From NCBI RefSeq assembly GCF_024385605.1, contig NZ_JANFOJ010000016.1, positions 1 through 64,000 of the forward strand: 64,000 bases of DNA, written 5' to 3'. Positions 33,958 through 42,561 of this stretch are shown in pieces. The notes beneath the pieces were generated by a model that worked only from the letters and a program-made list of their open reading frames with translations, had not been told where the DNA came from and did no database searches. Every line of letters starts with the position of its first letter. The first letter of the stretch is position 1. The translations under genes were made by a program, and so were the position numbers. Source of the stretch: Sporolactobacillus sp. STSJ-5. Lineage in GTDB: Bacteria; Bacillota; Bacilli; Bacillales; Sporolactobacillaceae.

Positions 33958-35274
33958 ATGACACTTTTTCGGAAGACACTTATCAGATTAACGATTTTGA
34001 ATTCGGCTTTGCTGATTCTGCTGCTCAGCTTATTAGGTGGCACGATTTATTTCTATGAGCAAGGCGTGACCTTTCGGGATAGTAATAAAATTTTGAGGGG
34101 TGCGGCATCGGGAGAAGTAAAGCCGTTTAACAGTCCCGCGCTGGGTCAAGGCCAGGGAGCAATAGATCGGCCTCAGCGCAATAACCAACGACTGATCTGG
34201 GTTGCCACGAACAGCAGCAATGCACAAATTAGTTCAAACATGGATACTTATCTGGGAGATGAAGGGGCAAAAACGTTTTTTAAACCTTTTTTAAATGTAA
34301 CTCCGGGCGATATCATTGAAAAAAAAGCTAATGGCGCCTATTATCATCTGCTGGCCCAAAAAGGCAAACTAGAAAATGGGAAAGCAGTAAAGATTATTTT
34401 TGGCGTTGATGTGACTCCGGAAAAAAATCTTTTAAACACGCTAAGTATGATCATTGTTTATGGGCTTATTGGCGGAGCAATTGTCTCTGTTATTGTCGGC
34501 TATTTCCTTGCGAGGTATGCGCTTCGTCCGGTAGAAAAGGCGTGGGATCGGCAAAATCGTTTTGTAGCCGATGCTTCTCATGAACTGCGCACACCGCTGT
34601 CGATCATCCAGTTGAAAATTGAAGGCTTGCTCAGGCAGCCGCGCCAAAAGGTTCAGGAGGTCGGCGAGGATATTGCGGTCATGCTTGATGAGACGCGCAG
34701 GCTGTCCAAACTTGTCGGAAATCTGCTGACCTTGGCGCGTTCGGACGCGAACAGGCTCGAAGTGAGTCTGGCTCCGCTTGACTTGAGCGCGGTCTTGAAA
34801 AAAGTAACCGAACCCTTCTCGGAAATGGCAGAGTTCGAAGAGAAATCCTTCAGACTTGACGGAGCAGGCGATCCCATTTACATTAATGGTGATGAACAAC
34901 GTGTGCATCAGCTGCTCGTCATCCTTTTGGATAACGCGATGAAATTTACGCCAAAGGGTGGAAAGATTGCGGTTAACTGCACGAGAGAAAACAAGTATGC
35001 CCGGCTGACCGTATCCGACAGCGGATGCGGAATATCAGAACAAGATGCCAAACACATTTTCGATCGGTTCTATCAAGTGGACAGCGCGCGTACCGGTCAA
35101 AAAGGTACCGGTCTCGGTCTATCGATTGCCGAATGGATCGTGGCAAAGCATCGCGGGAAGATTGATGTAGAAAGCGAGCTCGGTAAGGGGACGACATTCA
35201 ATGTGCGGCTTCCCTTGGTGAAAAATGAGCCGGAGCAGCAAGAGGGAGAAAAAGCAGATGACAGTAAATCTTGA
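33958..35274 (+). CDS. Sensor histidine kinase
   Basis: The 438-aa kinase has two membrane helices (about 10-32 and 161-184) that flank an extracytoplasmic sensor loop of about 125 residues. The H-box His208 is in D-A-S-H-E-L-R-T-P. The catalytic domain has N, G1 and G2 boxes (D-N-A-M-K-F-T, D-S-G-C-G-I, G-T-G-L-G-L). It pairs with the regulator just upstream. The sensor loop is rich in Asn, Gln and Gly and matches no family I know. The stop overlaps msrA by 17 nt, linking methionine repair to this signalling unit. Confidence 0.93.
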   Translation: MTLFRKTLIRLTILNSALLILLLSLLGGTIYFYEQGVTFRDSNKILRGAASGEVKPFNSPALGQGQGAIDRPQRNNQRLIWVATNSSNAQISSNMDTYLGDEGAKTFFKPFLNVTPGDIIEKKANGAYYHLLAQKGKLENGKAVKIIFGVDVTPEKNLLNTLSMIIVYGLIGGAIVSVIVGYFLARYALRPVEKAWDRQNRFVADASHELRTPLSIIQLKIEGLLRQPRQKVQEVGEDIAVMLDETRRLSKLVGNLLTLARSDANRLEVSLAPLDLSAVLKKVTEPFSEMAEFEEKSFRLDGAGDPIYINGDEQRVHQLLVILLDNAMKFTPKGGKIAVNCTRENKYARLTVSDSGCGISEQDAKHIFDRFYQVDSARTGQKGTGLGLSIAEWIVAKHRGKIDVESELGKGTTFNVRLPLVKNEPEQQEGEKADDSKS

Positions 35275-35791
35275 TACGGCGACCTTTGCCGGAGGATGCT
35301 TTTGGTGCATGGTTAAGCCGTTCGATACATTGCCGGGAATTGAAAAAGTCGTTTCCGGCTATACAGGCGGTACGGTTGAAAATCCGTCCTATGAGCAGGT
35401 GAAAACTGGAACAACCGGCCATATGGAAGCCATTCAGATACTTTTTGATCCTGAATTGTTTCCGTACGAAAAGCTTCTCGAATTATATTGGACTCAGGTC
35501 GATCCGACCGATGACGGCGGGCAGTTTTTTGATCGCGGCGACAACTATCGGACCGCGATTTTCTATCACAATGAGGCGCAAAAGAAGGCGGCAGAGCAAT
35601 CCAAAGCAGATTTAGCCGTGAGCGGACGTTTTATCAAACCGATCGTGACTCGAATTCTTCCTGCGGCACCGTTTTATCCAGCGGAAGAGGAGCACCAGAA
35701 GTTCTACCAAAAGCACCCGGACCGTTACAAGGCTGAACGTGTGGAATCCGGCCGCGATGCGTTTATTCATGAAACATGGGAAAAACGTTAA
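35258..35791 (+). CDS. msrA: Peptide methionine sulfoxide reductase MsrA
   Basis: MsrA reduces the S form of methionine sulfoxide in proteins. The catalytic Cys14 is in G-G-C-F-W-C, and G-Y-T-G-G and G-H-x-E-x-x-x-x-x-F-D-P are the standard motifs. It has 177 aa, the usual length of the stand-alone enzyme. The ATG at 35258 has a GGGAG site and lies within the end of the kinase gene, an overlap of 17 nt. No msrB follows. Co-transcription with a two-component system suggests an oxidative or envelope stress context. Confidence 0.95.
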   Translation: MTVNLDTATFAGGCFWCMVKPFDTLPGIEKVVSGYTGGTVENPSYEQVKTGTTGHMEAIQILFDPELFPYEKLLELYWTQVDPTDDGGQFFDRGDNYRTAIFYHNEAQKKAAEQSKADLAVSGRFIKPIVTRILPAAPFYPAEEEHQKFYQKHPDRYKAERVESGRDAFIHETWEKR

Positions 35792-35816
35792 TTACGAACA
35801 ATTATATAAAATGAAA

Positions 35817-35852
35817 GAAACCTTCCATGTCTTAATGACAGGAAGGTTTTTT
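35817..35852. terminator. Terminator between msrA and the PHP gene
   Basis: ACCTTCC-A-TGTC / GACA-GGAAGGT stem-loop followed by TTTTTT. The convergent PHP gene ends at 35871, so it can serve both strands. Confidence 0.8.
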
Positions 35853-35870
35853 ACTGCAATTGCATTTAAT

Positions 35871-36647
35871 TTAATTAATGTGAAGCGCATTTTCTTTCTC
35901 AAGCAGTTGTTTCACCAATTTTTTAATTATAGTGGCTGATTTAACACGTAAAGACAGGTCATCCGATATATGAATGGCATAGGCGCCATTGCCTATTGCT
36001 GCTTTAAGCTGATCAATCGTCGTGCAGTCATCGCGTAATGTGTTGATCACCGTTCCGTATTGCATGAATTGGTGAGTGTCGCTGCCCCCGGTTACGGGCA
36101 GACCAAGTGAACGCGCGAACGGATAAACTTTATTTTGGTTCTCTTCGATGCCCAGCGTATACAGATCTTTTCCATTCAGATCCAGAGCGTCGAGCCGCTT
36201 GAGCTGCTGCGGTGCATGCTGAGTCAGAGGGGTCGCCGGGCGAAACGGATGCCCACCGATTTTCAGTACGTTATACTGTTCAGCTAGATCCATCAGCTCA
36301 CTGAATGGCAGGAACTTGTCCTTGCTTAAATGATGCTTCAGCGTTTGAAACATGGAACGAAGGTTTTCGCGGCGGCTGATTAAGAGGATATGGCCGACTT
36401 CGCGAACATCCACTTCCATCCCCGGGAAAATCTTCAGACCGTCCGCGTCATAATAATCTTGAACGTAATCATAGTTTTCGTCCAGGTAGTTGTAGACCGT
36501 CTCAAGACTGGATGTATTGAAGTGCTCGGTTAGTGCGATGGCGTCAAGCCCGGCAAGCTTTGCCTCATGAATCATTTCTTTAAAATAGTCCGGGGAAAAA
36601 TCGGACTTCTTTGCAACTTTAACATGGGTATGAAAATCAATATTCAC
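35871..36647 (-). CDS. PHP-domain metal-dependent phosphoesterase
   Basis: The 258-aa protein has PHP-fold metal ligands: D-F-H-T-H at residues 4-8, T-E-H near 40, H in G-H-I-L-L, G-G-H-P-F and a closing G-S-D-T-H. Such enzymes hydrolyse phosphate esters (histidinol phosphate, nucleoside 3',5'-bisphosphate or trehalose-type substrates are examples). The GTG start has GGAGG 8 nt upstream. It begins 12 bp after ecfT and is the last gene of the ECF operon, so it probably acts on the imported compound or a derivative of it. The actual substrate is unknown. Confidence 0.88.
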   Translation of the reverse strand: MNIDFHTHVKVAKKSDFSPDYFKEMIHEAKLAGLDAIALTEHFNTSSLETVYNYLDENYDYVQDYYDADGLKIFPGMEVDVREVGHILLISRRENLRSMFQTLKHHLSKDKFLPFSELMDLAEQYNVLKIGGHPFRPATPLTQHAPQQLKRLDALDLNGKDLYTLGIEENQNKVYPFARSLGLPVTGGSDTHQFMQYGTVINTLRDDCTTIDQLKAAIGNGAYAIHISDDLSLRVKSATIIKKLVKQLLEKENALHIN

Positions 36648-36659
36648 GTACTCGGCCTC

Positions 36660-37484
36660 CTAAAATTGAACATAATGACTTGAAATGAAGATCGACATTA
36701 AATACAGAACAGAAATTAGCAAAAAGAAATAATCGTTTTTACCGATCCTCAATTTTGCCAGCTTAAGTTTTTTCACTGCTGGATTTCTAAATGCATATTG
36801 ACCGCCCTTGGTTTCCAGTGCTTCAACGGTTGTCCGCGCACGCTTGGCCATGCTGAGCAGCAGTGGATAGAAGGACTTGACCGCCAGTTTAATAAAATAG
36901 ATCACTGTTCGAAAGTAGAAAAGTCCATGTTTTTCGGGACTTTTTCCACGCAGGCGATAGGACATGAAAATGTGATTATATTCTTCAAACAAGGTCGGCA
37001 GCATTCGGTAGCCGTAGGAGATACTGAACGATACCTGACCCGGTACGCCGATGCGAAGCAGGCCCTCACCTAATCGCTCAGGACTCATCGAACAGAATGC
37101 GGTGATACTGGCGAGTGAAATGACTGATAGTTTCATGGTCAACGTGAGGAGTGGGACAATAATCCCCAAGTTGCCTCCGAAAAAAAACGATGCAATAAGC
37201 AGGTAGCCGCTTTCGCCAAGTAATCCCATGATTAAGATGAAAATAATGAGCCGACTGACTTTAGTCATAATCGTTGTGCCAATCACAAAGACCAGCATGC
37301 CGGCGAGTATCATTTTGCTATAGATGAACCACGGAGCGATCCCAAAAAAGGTGTACCAAAGGAACAAGGTCCGCGGATCCAGCTTTGCGATCAGCGTTCG
37401 GTCATTGCCATAGGCTGTATTCAGCAACTCAATCTTAATCTGTTCGAAGCTTAATTTATCTGCGAAGCTTTTTGCAGCGGCCAT
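36660..37484 (-). CDS. Energy-coupling factor transporter transmembrane protein EcfT
   Basis: EcfT is the membrane scaffold that links the ATPase pair to the substrate-binding S component. The 274-aa protein has hydrophobic helices and the coupling-helix motifs of the family, A-R-T-T-V-E-A-L-E-T-K-G and, earlier, S-Y-R-L-R-G-K. The ATG has GGAGG upstream and starts 34 nt inside the fused ATPase gene. As the ATPase here is an A-A' fusion dedicated to this operon, the system is a group I ECF transporter, not the shared group II type. Confidence 0.9.
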   Translation of the reverse strand: MAAAKSFADKLSFEQIKIELLNTAYGNDRTLIAKLDPRTLFLWYTFFGIAPWFIYSKMILAGMLVFVIGTTIMTKVSRLIIFILIMGLLGESGYLLIASFFFGGNLGIIVPLLTLTMKLSVISLASITAFCSMSPERLGEGLLRIGVPGQVSFSISYGYRMLPTLFEEYNHIFMSYRLRGKSPEKHGLFYFRTVIYFIKLAVKSFYPLLLSMAKRARTTVEALETKGGQYAFRNPAVKKLKLAKLRIGKNDYFFLLISVLYLMSIFISSHYVQF

Positions 37485-39172
37485 TCTTCTGGCACCTCCT
37501 TAAATCGATTGATAAAGGAATCAACCGAATAGTCAACCGGATCGACGTTCAATGCGAGACTGAGCGTAACGATTTGCGGGGGGACAAGTCCGGCTTTATC
37601 CATCAGCGCCGGGTTTGAAAAGAGTTCCTCTTTGCCGCCGTCAAAAATGATCTGCCCATGATGGAGCACAATAACGCGCGTCGCCCATTCGCTGACAAGC
37701 TGCATGTCATGGGTGGCGATCATGACAAGATCGATCTGTTCCTTTAATTTCAAGATGAATTGTGTCAGGTGCTTTCGTGTTGCCATATCAAGGCTGGCAG
37801 TCGGTTCATCAAGCAGAATGACCGACGGATTCATGGCGGCACCGATTGCAAGTGATGCCCGGCGCTGTTGTCCGCCACTCATCAGACGGCTGTCTTTGTC
37901 CTGCAGGTCGACTAAATCGAACTGCTCCAAAATCTCATCAATTTTGTTTTCATAGTCCTTGATTTTTCTCGCCTTTGGGAAAAAGGCAACGTCTTTTTTT
38001 ACTGAATCGTCAATGAACATCTGCTCAGGATTCTGATAGATATAGGCGACGTGATCCGCCATTTTTTCCGGTGTGCATGAAGCGACGGATTGCGAGCGGA
38101 CGGTGAGCGTACCGCTTTCCGGTTTTTTGACGCCGGTGATCAGCCGGAGCAAGGTTGACTTGCCCGCACCGTTGTTGCCGACAATGGCGACCTGTTCGCC
38201 TTTGAATAGTGAAAGATTAATATTCTTTAAAACCTGCGCTTGTTTCTTATTCATCGATTTATAAGAAAAGCCGACCTGATCAAATCGGATGACCGGCTCT
38301 TCCTGAGCCTGTACGGGCTCAGGCTTTGTGACAGATGGCGTGCTTCGCGGAATCATTTCTTTGAAAAAAGCAACCGCTTCGTTTAAGGTGATCGGCACGT
38401 GATCGGCACCGAGCCGGCTGGCAGCCTGGGCTGCCTGAGGCGGGTAAATGTTCAATTCTGTTAATAGATCGACTTCAGACAGCGCTTGACGCATCGGCCG
38501 TTTCCAAATGACTGATCCCTTATTCAGCAGAAGAACCGTATCGCAGTATTCAGCGATAAATTCGGTATGGTGTTCAATCGATATGATTGTTTTTCCATAC
38601 TGTTTATTCAACTTTTTCAAAACCTCATAGATCTCTTTGGCATGATAAGGGTCCAGTTGCGCCGTTGGCTCATCGATGACAATGATGTCTGGATTCATTG
38701 CCAGACAGCCGGCGAGTGCGAGCAAATGCTTTTGTCCGCCGCTCAGTTGCCAAACAAATTCATCCGCCAAATGGGCGAGCCCGACGAGTTCCAGTGCCCG
38801 GCGACCACGCTGCAAGTAATCCTCCATGCCGAAATTAAGCGGAGCGAACGAGGCATCTTCCAAAACACGCGCCTGAACAAGCTGATTTTCAAAGTCCTGG
38901 AATACATAGCCGACATGGCAGGATAGATCGGCGACGCTGCTGTTGAGTATATTCAATCCGTTTACAGTTACGGAGCCCTCAAAATCTCCGGTGTAAAAAT
39001 GGGGAATCAACCCGTTAAAGAGCTTGCACAGGGTTGATTTTCCACTTCCGTTGCTGCCGATTACCGCAAGAAACTCGCCTTTTTCAACGGATAAGTTCAT
39101 TTTTTTTAAAACCGGATGTTCGGCGCCTGGGTATTGAAAGGTCACGTTCTCCACATGAATGAGTTCATTCAT
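37451..39172 (-). CDS. Fused ECF transporter ATPase (EcfA-EcfA')
   Basis: One 573-aa chain has two ABC ATPase domains. Domain 1 has Walker A G-S-N-G-S-G-K-S-T (39-47), signature L-S-G-G-Q-K-H and Walker B I-I-V-I-D-E-P-T. Domain 2, from about residue 290, has G-N-N-G-A-G-K-S-T, signature M-S-G-G-Q-Q-R-R and V-I-L-L-D-E-P-T. Both sites look competent. The ATG at 39172 gives a normal start; the frame is open further. It overlaps the S-component gene by 8 nt and ecfT by 34 nt, a tightly coupled set. Confidence 0.93.
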   Translation of the reverse strand: MNELIHVENVTFQYPGAEHPVLKKMNLSVEKGEFLAVIGSNGSGKSTLCKLFNGLIPHFYTGDFEGSVTVNGLNILNSSVADLSCHVGYVFQDFENQLVQARVLEDASFAPLNFGMEDYLQRGRRALELVGLAHLADEFVWQLSGGQKHLLALAGCLAMNPDIIVIDEPTAQLDPYHAKEIYEVLKKLNKQYGKTIISIEHHTEFIAEYCDTVLLLNKGSVIWKRPMRQALSEVDLLTELNIYPPQAAQAASRLGADHVPITLNEAVAFFKEMIPRSTPSVTKPEPVQAQEEPVIRFDQVGFSYKSMNKKQAQVLKNINLSLFKGEQVAIVGNNGAGKSTLLRLITGVKKPESGTLTVRSQSVASCTPEKMADHVAYIYQNPEQMFIDDSVKKDVAFFPKARKIKDYENKIDEILEQFDLVDLQDKDSRLMSGGQQRRASLAIGAAMNPSVILLDEPTASLDMATRKHLTQFILKLKEQIDLVMIATHDMQLVSEWATRVIVLHHGQIIFDGGKEELFSNPALMDKAGLVPPQIVTLSLALNVDPVDYSVDSFINRFKEVPEEWPLQKASQIN

Positions 39173-40025
39173 TGGCCATACTGCGCTTCGCTTTGTTTTT
39201 TCCTGTAACAAGTACAATGATGGTGATCAGGGCAACGACAGCGGCTGCGGCCAGACTGATCCAAATTGCCGTGTCTCCAAATTCTGCTTCCCATTCAAAG
39301 ATATCAATCCCGGCTTCAGACAGGAACTCGCATCCCATCGCGACAGCCGAAAGCAGGACACCGATGATGATGAAACGTGGTTTAAGGATGCCGCTGATCG
39401 GATATTTGGTCTTGTTATCGCGCGGCTTCATGCCGAGCAGCGGTTCGATTTTTCCATACAAACGCGGAACAAGGTAGAGCGTTGGTAGGAGGGCAAATAG
39501 GATCCCTGAGAACAGCACGTCATTCAGAAAGGAGAAGCCTTCGATGGCAACCACACTTTGAGGAAGACCGGAAACAGCTTCAAAGTCATCCACACCGATC
39601 CAGACCTTGGTGATATCTGAGATCATATTGAGAAATTGATGAATGATCACACCGGTCATTGCGGCGATACCGACCTGAACCTTGTTTTTAGGGTTATTGA
39701 CGATAATTCCGGCAACATACATTGCCAAGGTGAAGATGACCAGTTTCTCTATTTCTCCGAAACCGCTGAACTGACCGAGCATCACTTCGCCGAAAATAAC
39801 TTCACCGATAGATGCGCCGATTGCGGCATAGAAAGGATGGAACAGGATGCACAGCGTCAAAGGAATAAACGCGAAGTACTCAATTGAGAAATTAACGGGT
39901 CCGATATTTACTTCCGGTACAAGTTCGGTAATCATGTTGGATAATCCGTATAAAGACATCGACAAGATAAAGACCATCATTTTCTGGGGCTGGGTCAGCG
40001 TGTAGCGTTCTTTGATTTGCGTCAT
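39165..40025 (-). CDS. ECF transporter S component of unknown specificity
   Basis: The 286-aa product has 6 or more hydrophobic segments and an ECF S-component look (an acidic-Pro-rich loop, then I-G-A-S-I-G-E-V-I-F-G-E). It is first in the operon before the fused ATPase and EcfT. It is longer than most S components (about 180-200 aa): a further pair of helices with an acidic loop (F-E-W-E-A-E-F-G-D) closes the protein. GGAGGG lies 6 nt before the ATG. The substrate is unknown; the RpiR-type regulator and PHP phosphoesterase next to it hint at a phosphorylated sugar or nucleoside pathway. Confidence 0.75.
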   Translation of the reverse strand: MTQIKERYTLTQPQKMMVFILSMSLYGLSNMITELVPEVNIGPVNFSIEYFAFIPLTLCILFHPFYAAIGASIGEVIFGEVMLGQFSGFGEIEKLVIFTLAMYVAGIIVNNPKNKVQVGIAAMTGVIIHQFLNMISDITKVWIGVDDFEAVSGLPQSVVAIEGFSFLNDVLFSGILFALLPTLYLVPRLYGKIEPLLGMKPRDNKTKYPISGILKPRFIIIGVLLSAVAMGCEFLSEAGIDIFEWEAEFGDTAIWISLAAAAVVALITIIVLVTGKNKAKRSMANE

Positions 40026-40115
40026 TGGTGTCCCTCCTGAATTTTAACTTCTCTTGTAGTATAGAAAATCACTGTTAATGAACCGTGGGAATCATGTGAA
40101 TCTAATGTAAATAAA

Positions 40116-40136
40116 TTATTATTTTCTATAATAATG
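40116..40136. promoter_or_regulatory. Palindromic site with TATAAT between ECF operon and rpiR-type gene
   Basis: ATTATTATTTTCTATAATAAT is an imperfect inverted repeat that contains a TATAAT hexamer (40127-40132) facing the regulator gene. GAATC-N4-GAATC repeats lie at 40089-40102. A MurR/RpiR protein could bind here to control both divergent units (inference). Confidence 0.45.
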
Positions 40137-40207
40137 TAATTTTATTTTCATAGAACTGCGAAATCAGCGATGCCAATGCTATGATGAAAGCAAAAAAAGG
40201 TGATCTC

Positions 40208-41041
40208 ATGAGTCGCAGTCCCATTAATATCAGCCTGCTTTCGCCGACACATCTGAAAATTGCACAATGGCTGCAGCACAATGAATCGGCAGTCATGCTG
40301 CTGACTGAAAAAGAGATTTCACAAGAAGCAGGTGTCAGCATCGCATCGGTTTCTCGATTTTGGATGATGATCGGGTTTAAAAATTTGAAAGACTACAAGC
40401 GGAAATTAAGAGAAGATCTTGAAATTACTCCGGCAAAAAAAATGATGAACACCATTGGCGATTTTGAACATACCAAATTGCAGATTCATCATTTGAATAA
40501 GAGCGTCCAGCTCCTGCAAGTGACGTTGAATCACTTCAACAAGGCTTATTTCGAGCGTGCGGTTGCTTTGATTCAGGAAGCAAAGAAGCTCTACATTTAC
40601 GCTCCGGGACCATCGATCGGCCTTGCGGAACTGCTGAATTACCGACTGGCCCGGTTTGGCGTAACAGTTGTTATCCTGCGCAAATGGGGGAGCGAGCTGC
40701 TCGAGGATTTGGTCCATATTGACAAAAATTGCGTCGTGCTGATTTTTGCTTTTTCGCGAATATTAAAGGAAGGAGACGTGCTGCTGGATTATGGCGCGTC
40801 GGCAGGCTATCGGACGATTGTCATCACCGATCAGCCGGTGCTTCGGACGCACCACGCCTTCGATGCTCTTTTATTTGCGAGTCGCGGAGAACAGGATGAA
40901 TTTCACTCCATGATTGCAGCGACTTACCTGGTTGAGAATCTGATCTTGTCGCTCAGTGAGAGACAGCAAGACAAAAATATGCAGAGATTGGATCAATTGA
41001 GTGCTTTGAGAAAAAAGTATAAGGATGATCTGCCGAGATAA
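40208..41041 (+). CDS. MurR/RpiR family transcriptional regulator
   Basis: The 277-aa protein has the family layout: an N-terminal HTH_6 helix-turn-helix (residues about 5-80, with V-S-I-A-S-V-S-R-F) and a C-terminal SIS domain (about 110-250) that binds phosphosugars. The ATG at 40208 follows AAAGGTGAT; an in-frame ATG at 40181 is less likely. It is divergent from the ECF/PHP operon across 182 bp and is its most likely regulator. The SIS domain implies that the inducer is a sugar phosphate or similar. Confidence 0.9.
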   Translation: MSRSPINISLLSPTHLKIAQWLQHNESAVMLLTEKEISQEAGVSIASVSRFWMMIGFKNLKDYKRKLREDLEITPAKKMMNTIGDFEHTKLQIHHLNKSVQLLQVTLNHFNKAYFERAVALIQEAKKLYIYAPGPSIGLAELLNYRLARFGVTVVILRKWGSELLEDLVHIDKNCVVLIFAFSRILKEGDVLLDYGASAGYRTIVITDQPVLRTHHAFDALLFASRGEQDEFHSMIAATYLVENLILSLSERQQDKNMQRLDQLSALRKKYKDDLPR

Positions 41042-41135
41042 AAGTGACTGGACGCTGCAGCGTTTTCGTTCAATCAGCTGGGAAATGAAAGCTCAGGTCA
41101 GGATTGAACAGCTGCTTTTCGGTGCGAATAAGGCC

Positions 41136-41164
41136 TTGAAAAATTGGGCGCACTAGTGTACACT
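41136..41164 (+). promoter_or_regulatory. Promoter of the met operon
   Basis: TTGAAA (41136-41141), 17 bp, TACACT (41159-41164). The -10 box is inside a perfect palindrome, TAGTGTACACTA (41154-41165). Confidence 0.7.
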
Positions 41165-41192
41165 AATCAACAACTGAATGAGACATTTTGAT

Positions 41193-41356
41193 TCTTATCA
41201 AGAGAAGCCGAGGGACTGGCCCGATGACGCTTCAGCAACCGTCGCTGATTTACGAATGGCGACAAGGTGCTAATTCCAGCAGGCTGCGAGCGGCCTGAGG
41301 GATAAGAAGATACCGGCAAACCAAGCCTTCTTCTTATTGCGAAGAAGGCTTTTTAT
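41193..41356 (+). promoter_or_regulatory. SAM-I riboswitch (S-box) with terminator
   Basis: Conserved S-box segments appear in order: CTTATCAAGAGAAGCCGAGG, GACTGGCCCGATGACGCTTC, AGCAACC, AAGGTGCTAATTCCAGCAGG and GGGATAAGAAG pairing back with the start. A terminator follows. SAM binding would stabilise the terminator and shut off the met genes downstream. Confidence 0.97.
41323..41356 (+). terminator. S-box expression-platform terminator
   Basis: AAGCCTTCTTC / GAAGAAGGCTT stem followed by TTTTATTTT, 84 nt before metI. Confidence 0.9.
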
Positions 41357-41439
41357 TTTACCATTTTTTGAAGTGTATAAGCGCCTCACAATCCATCTGG
41401 TGAACTTAAATGTATTTGTTTTGAAGGGAGAATGGCGAC

Positions 41440-42561
41440 ATGGCATCGTATAAGACAGAAACAAAATTAACACAAATCGGGAATGGTTTTGATGAATTGG
41501 GTGCAGTCAACGCCCCAATCTATCTATCTACCGCCTATAAACATGAGGGAATCGGCATCTCAAAAGGCTATGACTATACGCGCACGGGCAATCCGACACG
41601 ATCTATTTTGGAGAAGGCAATTGCCGATATAGAAGGCGGTCAGGAGGGCTTTGCCTGCAGCTCAGGAATGAGCGCTATTCAGCTCGCTTTTTCATTATTC
41701 AGCTCGGGGGATCATATTATTGCTTCAAGAGATCTCTATGGCGGTACCTTCCGCTTTTTTGAGATTCTGAGTAAGCAGTACCATCTCTCATTCTCTTATT
41801 GGGACGGCGAAAATCTGGGTGAATTAGCTGATCTTGTCTGTCCGGAGACAAAAGCAATTTTCATTGAAACACCAACCAATCCGTTGATGCACGAGGTTGA
41901 TCTATCGGCAATCGCAAAGATTACGAAAAAAAATGAATTGCTGCTTATCGTTGACAATACATTTTACACACCGATTCTGCAACGCCCGATTGAACAGGGA
42001 GCCGACATTGTCGTGCACAGTGCAACAAAATATTTGGCCGGACATAATGATGTGCTTGCAGGTCTTGTGATCTCAAATCGAACAAAAGTCACTGAGAAAC
42101 TGCGACTCTATCATAATTCATGTGGCGTGGTTCTTGATCCGTTTGATTCGTGGCTTCTGATACGTGGCTTGAAAACGCTCGCCCTGCGTATGCGCCAGCA
42201 TCAGGAGAACGCACGCAAGATTGTTGCCTATCTCGAGAAGCAGTCGCTTGTGACCAAGGTGCTTTATCCAGGCAAAGGCGGAATGGTCAGCTTTGAATTA
42301 ACCGCGCCGGATTATGTCGAACCTTTTCTCAAATCGCTGCACTTGATCACCTTTGCCGAAAGTCTCGGTGGTGTTGAAAGTCTGATTACCTATCCGGCAA
42401 CGCAGACTCATGCAGATATTCCCGAAGCTCTGCGTCTTGAATACGGCCTGTCTAATTCATTGCTTCGTCTTTCGACCGGTATTGAGCACCCGGACGATTT
42501 GATTAGCGATTTGAATCAAGCATTTCAGACGTTAAAAGAAGAGGTGACCGCACATGAGTGA
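41440..42561 (+). CDS. metI: Cystathionine gamma-synthase / O-acetylhomoserine thiolyase
   Basis: MetI joins an activated homoserine with cysteine (or sulfide) on the way to methionine. The Cys/Met metabolism PLP family is shown by Y-D-Y-T-R-T-G-N-P-T, G-G-T-F-R and the PLP lysine in H-S-A-T-K-Y-L-A-G-H. It has 373 aa. It is closely like B. subtilis MetI and has the same neighbour order. It is the first gene behind the S-box and overlaps metC by 8 nt. The sulfur donor preference cannot be read from sequence. Confidence 0.93.
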   Translation: MASYKTETKLTQIGNGFDELGAVNAPIYLSTAYKHEGIGISKGYDYTRTGNPTRSILEKAIADIEGGQEGFACSSGMSAIQLAFSLFSSGDHIIASRDLYGGTFRFFEILSKQYHLSFSYWDGENLGELADLVCPETKAIFIETPTNPLMHEVDLSAIAKITKKNELLLIVDNTFYTPILQRPIEQGADIVVHSATKYLAGHNDVLAGLVISNRTKVTEKLRLYHNSCGVVLDPFDSWLLIRGLKTLALRMRQHQENARKIVAYLEKQSLVTKVLYPGKGGMVSFELTAPDYVEPFLKSLHLITFAESLGGVESLITYPATQTHADIPEALRLEYGLSNSLLRLSTGIEHPDDLISDLNQAFQTLKEEVTAHE

